Source: an uncultured Pseudomonadota bacterium
GTDB taxonomy: Bacteria > Pseudomonadota > Gammaproteobacteria > Methylococcales > Methylomonadaceae
Assembly (NCBI GenBank): GCA_903902945.1
Contig: CAIUWU010000090.1
Location: forward strand, 1-6,012
Direction of reading: 5' to 3'
DNA length: 6,012 nucleotides
Shown: in pieces, positions 5,923 through 6,012 of the stretch
Layout: every line of letters starts with the position of its first letter
Numbering within the stretch: the first letter of the stretch is position 1
The notes under the pieces: generated by a model
What the model saw: the letters and a program-made list of their open reading frames with translations, nothing else
Database searches by the model: none
Told to the model about the DNA's origin: nothing
Position numbers and translations under genes: made by a program

Positions 5923-6012
5923 ATGAGCATCACGCTGTCCCATCGCGTTAGAGCCGTTAAACCGTCCCCTACTCTTGCCATTACTGCCCGCGCCGCTGCC
6001 ATGCGCGCCGCC
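5923..6012 (+). CDS. PLP-dependent class I/II aminotransferase, probably aspartate aminotransferase (5' part only)
   Basis: Only the first 30 codons are in the window; the frame stays open to the right edge. The start MSITLSHRV, followed by KPSPTLAITARAAAM, is the typical N-terminus of bacterial AspC/AatA-type aspartate aminotransferases of PLP fold type I, which transfer the amino group between aspartate and 2-oxoglutarate in the cytoplasm. The ATG has a good Shine-Dalgarno, GAGGA at 5915-5919, 3 bases upstream of the start (a short spacing). The PLP lysine and the rest of the active site lie beyond the window, so substrate specificity cannot be checked. Related aromatic or other class I aminotransferases remain possible. 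Confidence 0.82.
   Translation, partial: MSITLSHRVRAVKPSPTLAITARAAAMRAA

Overview
The window reads as a chromosomal housekeeping segment of a gammaproteobacterium. Two things support this: the aroQ-accB-accC gene order, and E. coli-like residue numbering in AccC, where K116, K159, C230, K238, E276, E288 and R338 all fall at the E. coli positions. Base composition looks moderate and even. A methylotrophic gammaproteobacterium (Methylococcales-like) is a guess from overall protein flavour and gene order. Nothing in the window proves it.

Layout. Positions 24-59 hold a strong Rho-independent terminator that closes a leftward gene set. That set, in transcription order on the minus strand, is: a cytoplasmic-type thioredoxin-fold protein with a CNHC motif (2993-3556), a membrane-anchored TlpA/ResA-type thioredoxin with a WCPPC motif (2422-2964), type II 3-dehydroquinate dehydratase aroQ (1866-2327), biotin carboxyl carrier protein accB (1430-1876) and biotin carboxylase accC (66-1409). 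The two thioredoxin-fold genes are 28 bases apart. AroQ and accB overlap by 11 bases. AccB and accC are 20 bases apart. A 94-base gap before aroQ has no clear terminator and one candidate promoter, so the five genes may form one transcription unit or two.

On the plus strand, rpe (ribulose-5-phosphate 3-epimerase, 3684-4355) stands alone. It has its own promoter, with a perfect small palindrome just upstream, and ends in a hairpin terminator. It converges on a minus-strand gene for an inner-membrane CNNM/CorC-family transporter (4411-5709). That gene diverges, across a 213-base intergenic region with inverted and direct repeats, from a class I/II aminotransferase (probably aspartate aminotransferase) whose first 30 codons lie at the right edge.

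Functionally, accB/accC supply the first half-reaction of acetyl-CoA carboxylase for fatty-acid synthesis, aroQ serves the shikimate pathway, rpe serves pentose-phosphate (and, where present, RuMP or Calvin) metabolism, and the aminotransferase serves amino-acid metabolism. No mobile element, CRISPR array, RNA gene, phage gene or defence system was found. I see no new biological system; the findings concern gene overlap, start sites and possible cis-regulatory sites.
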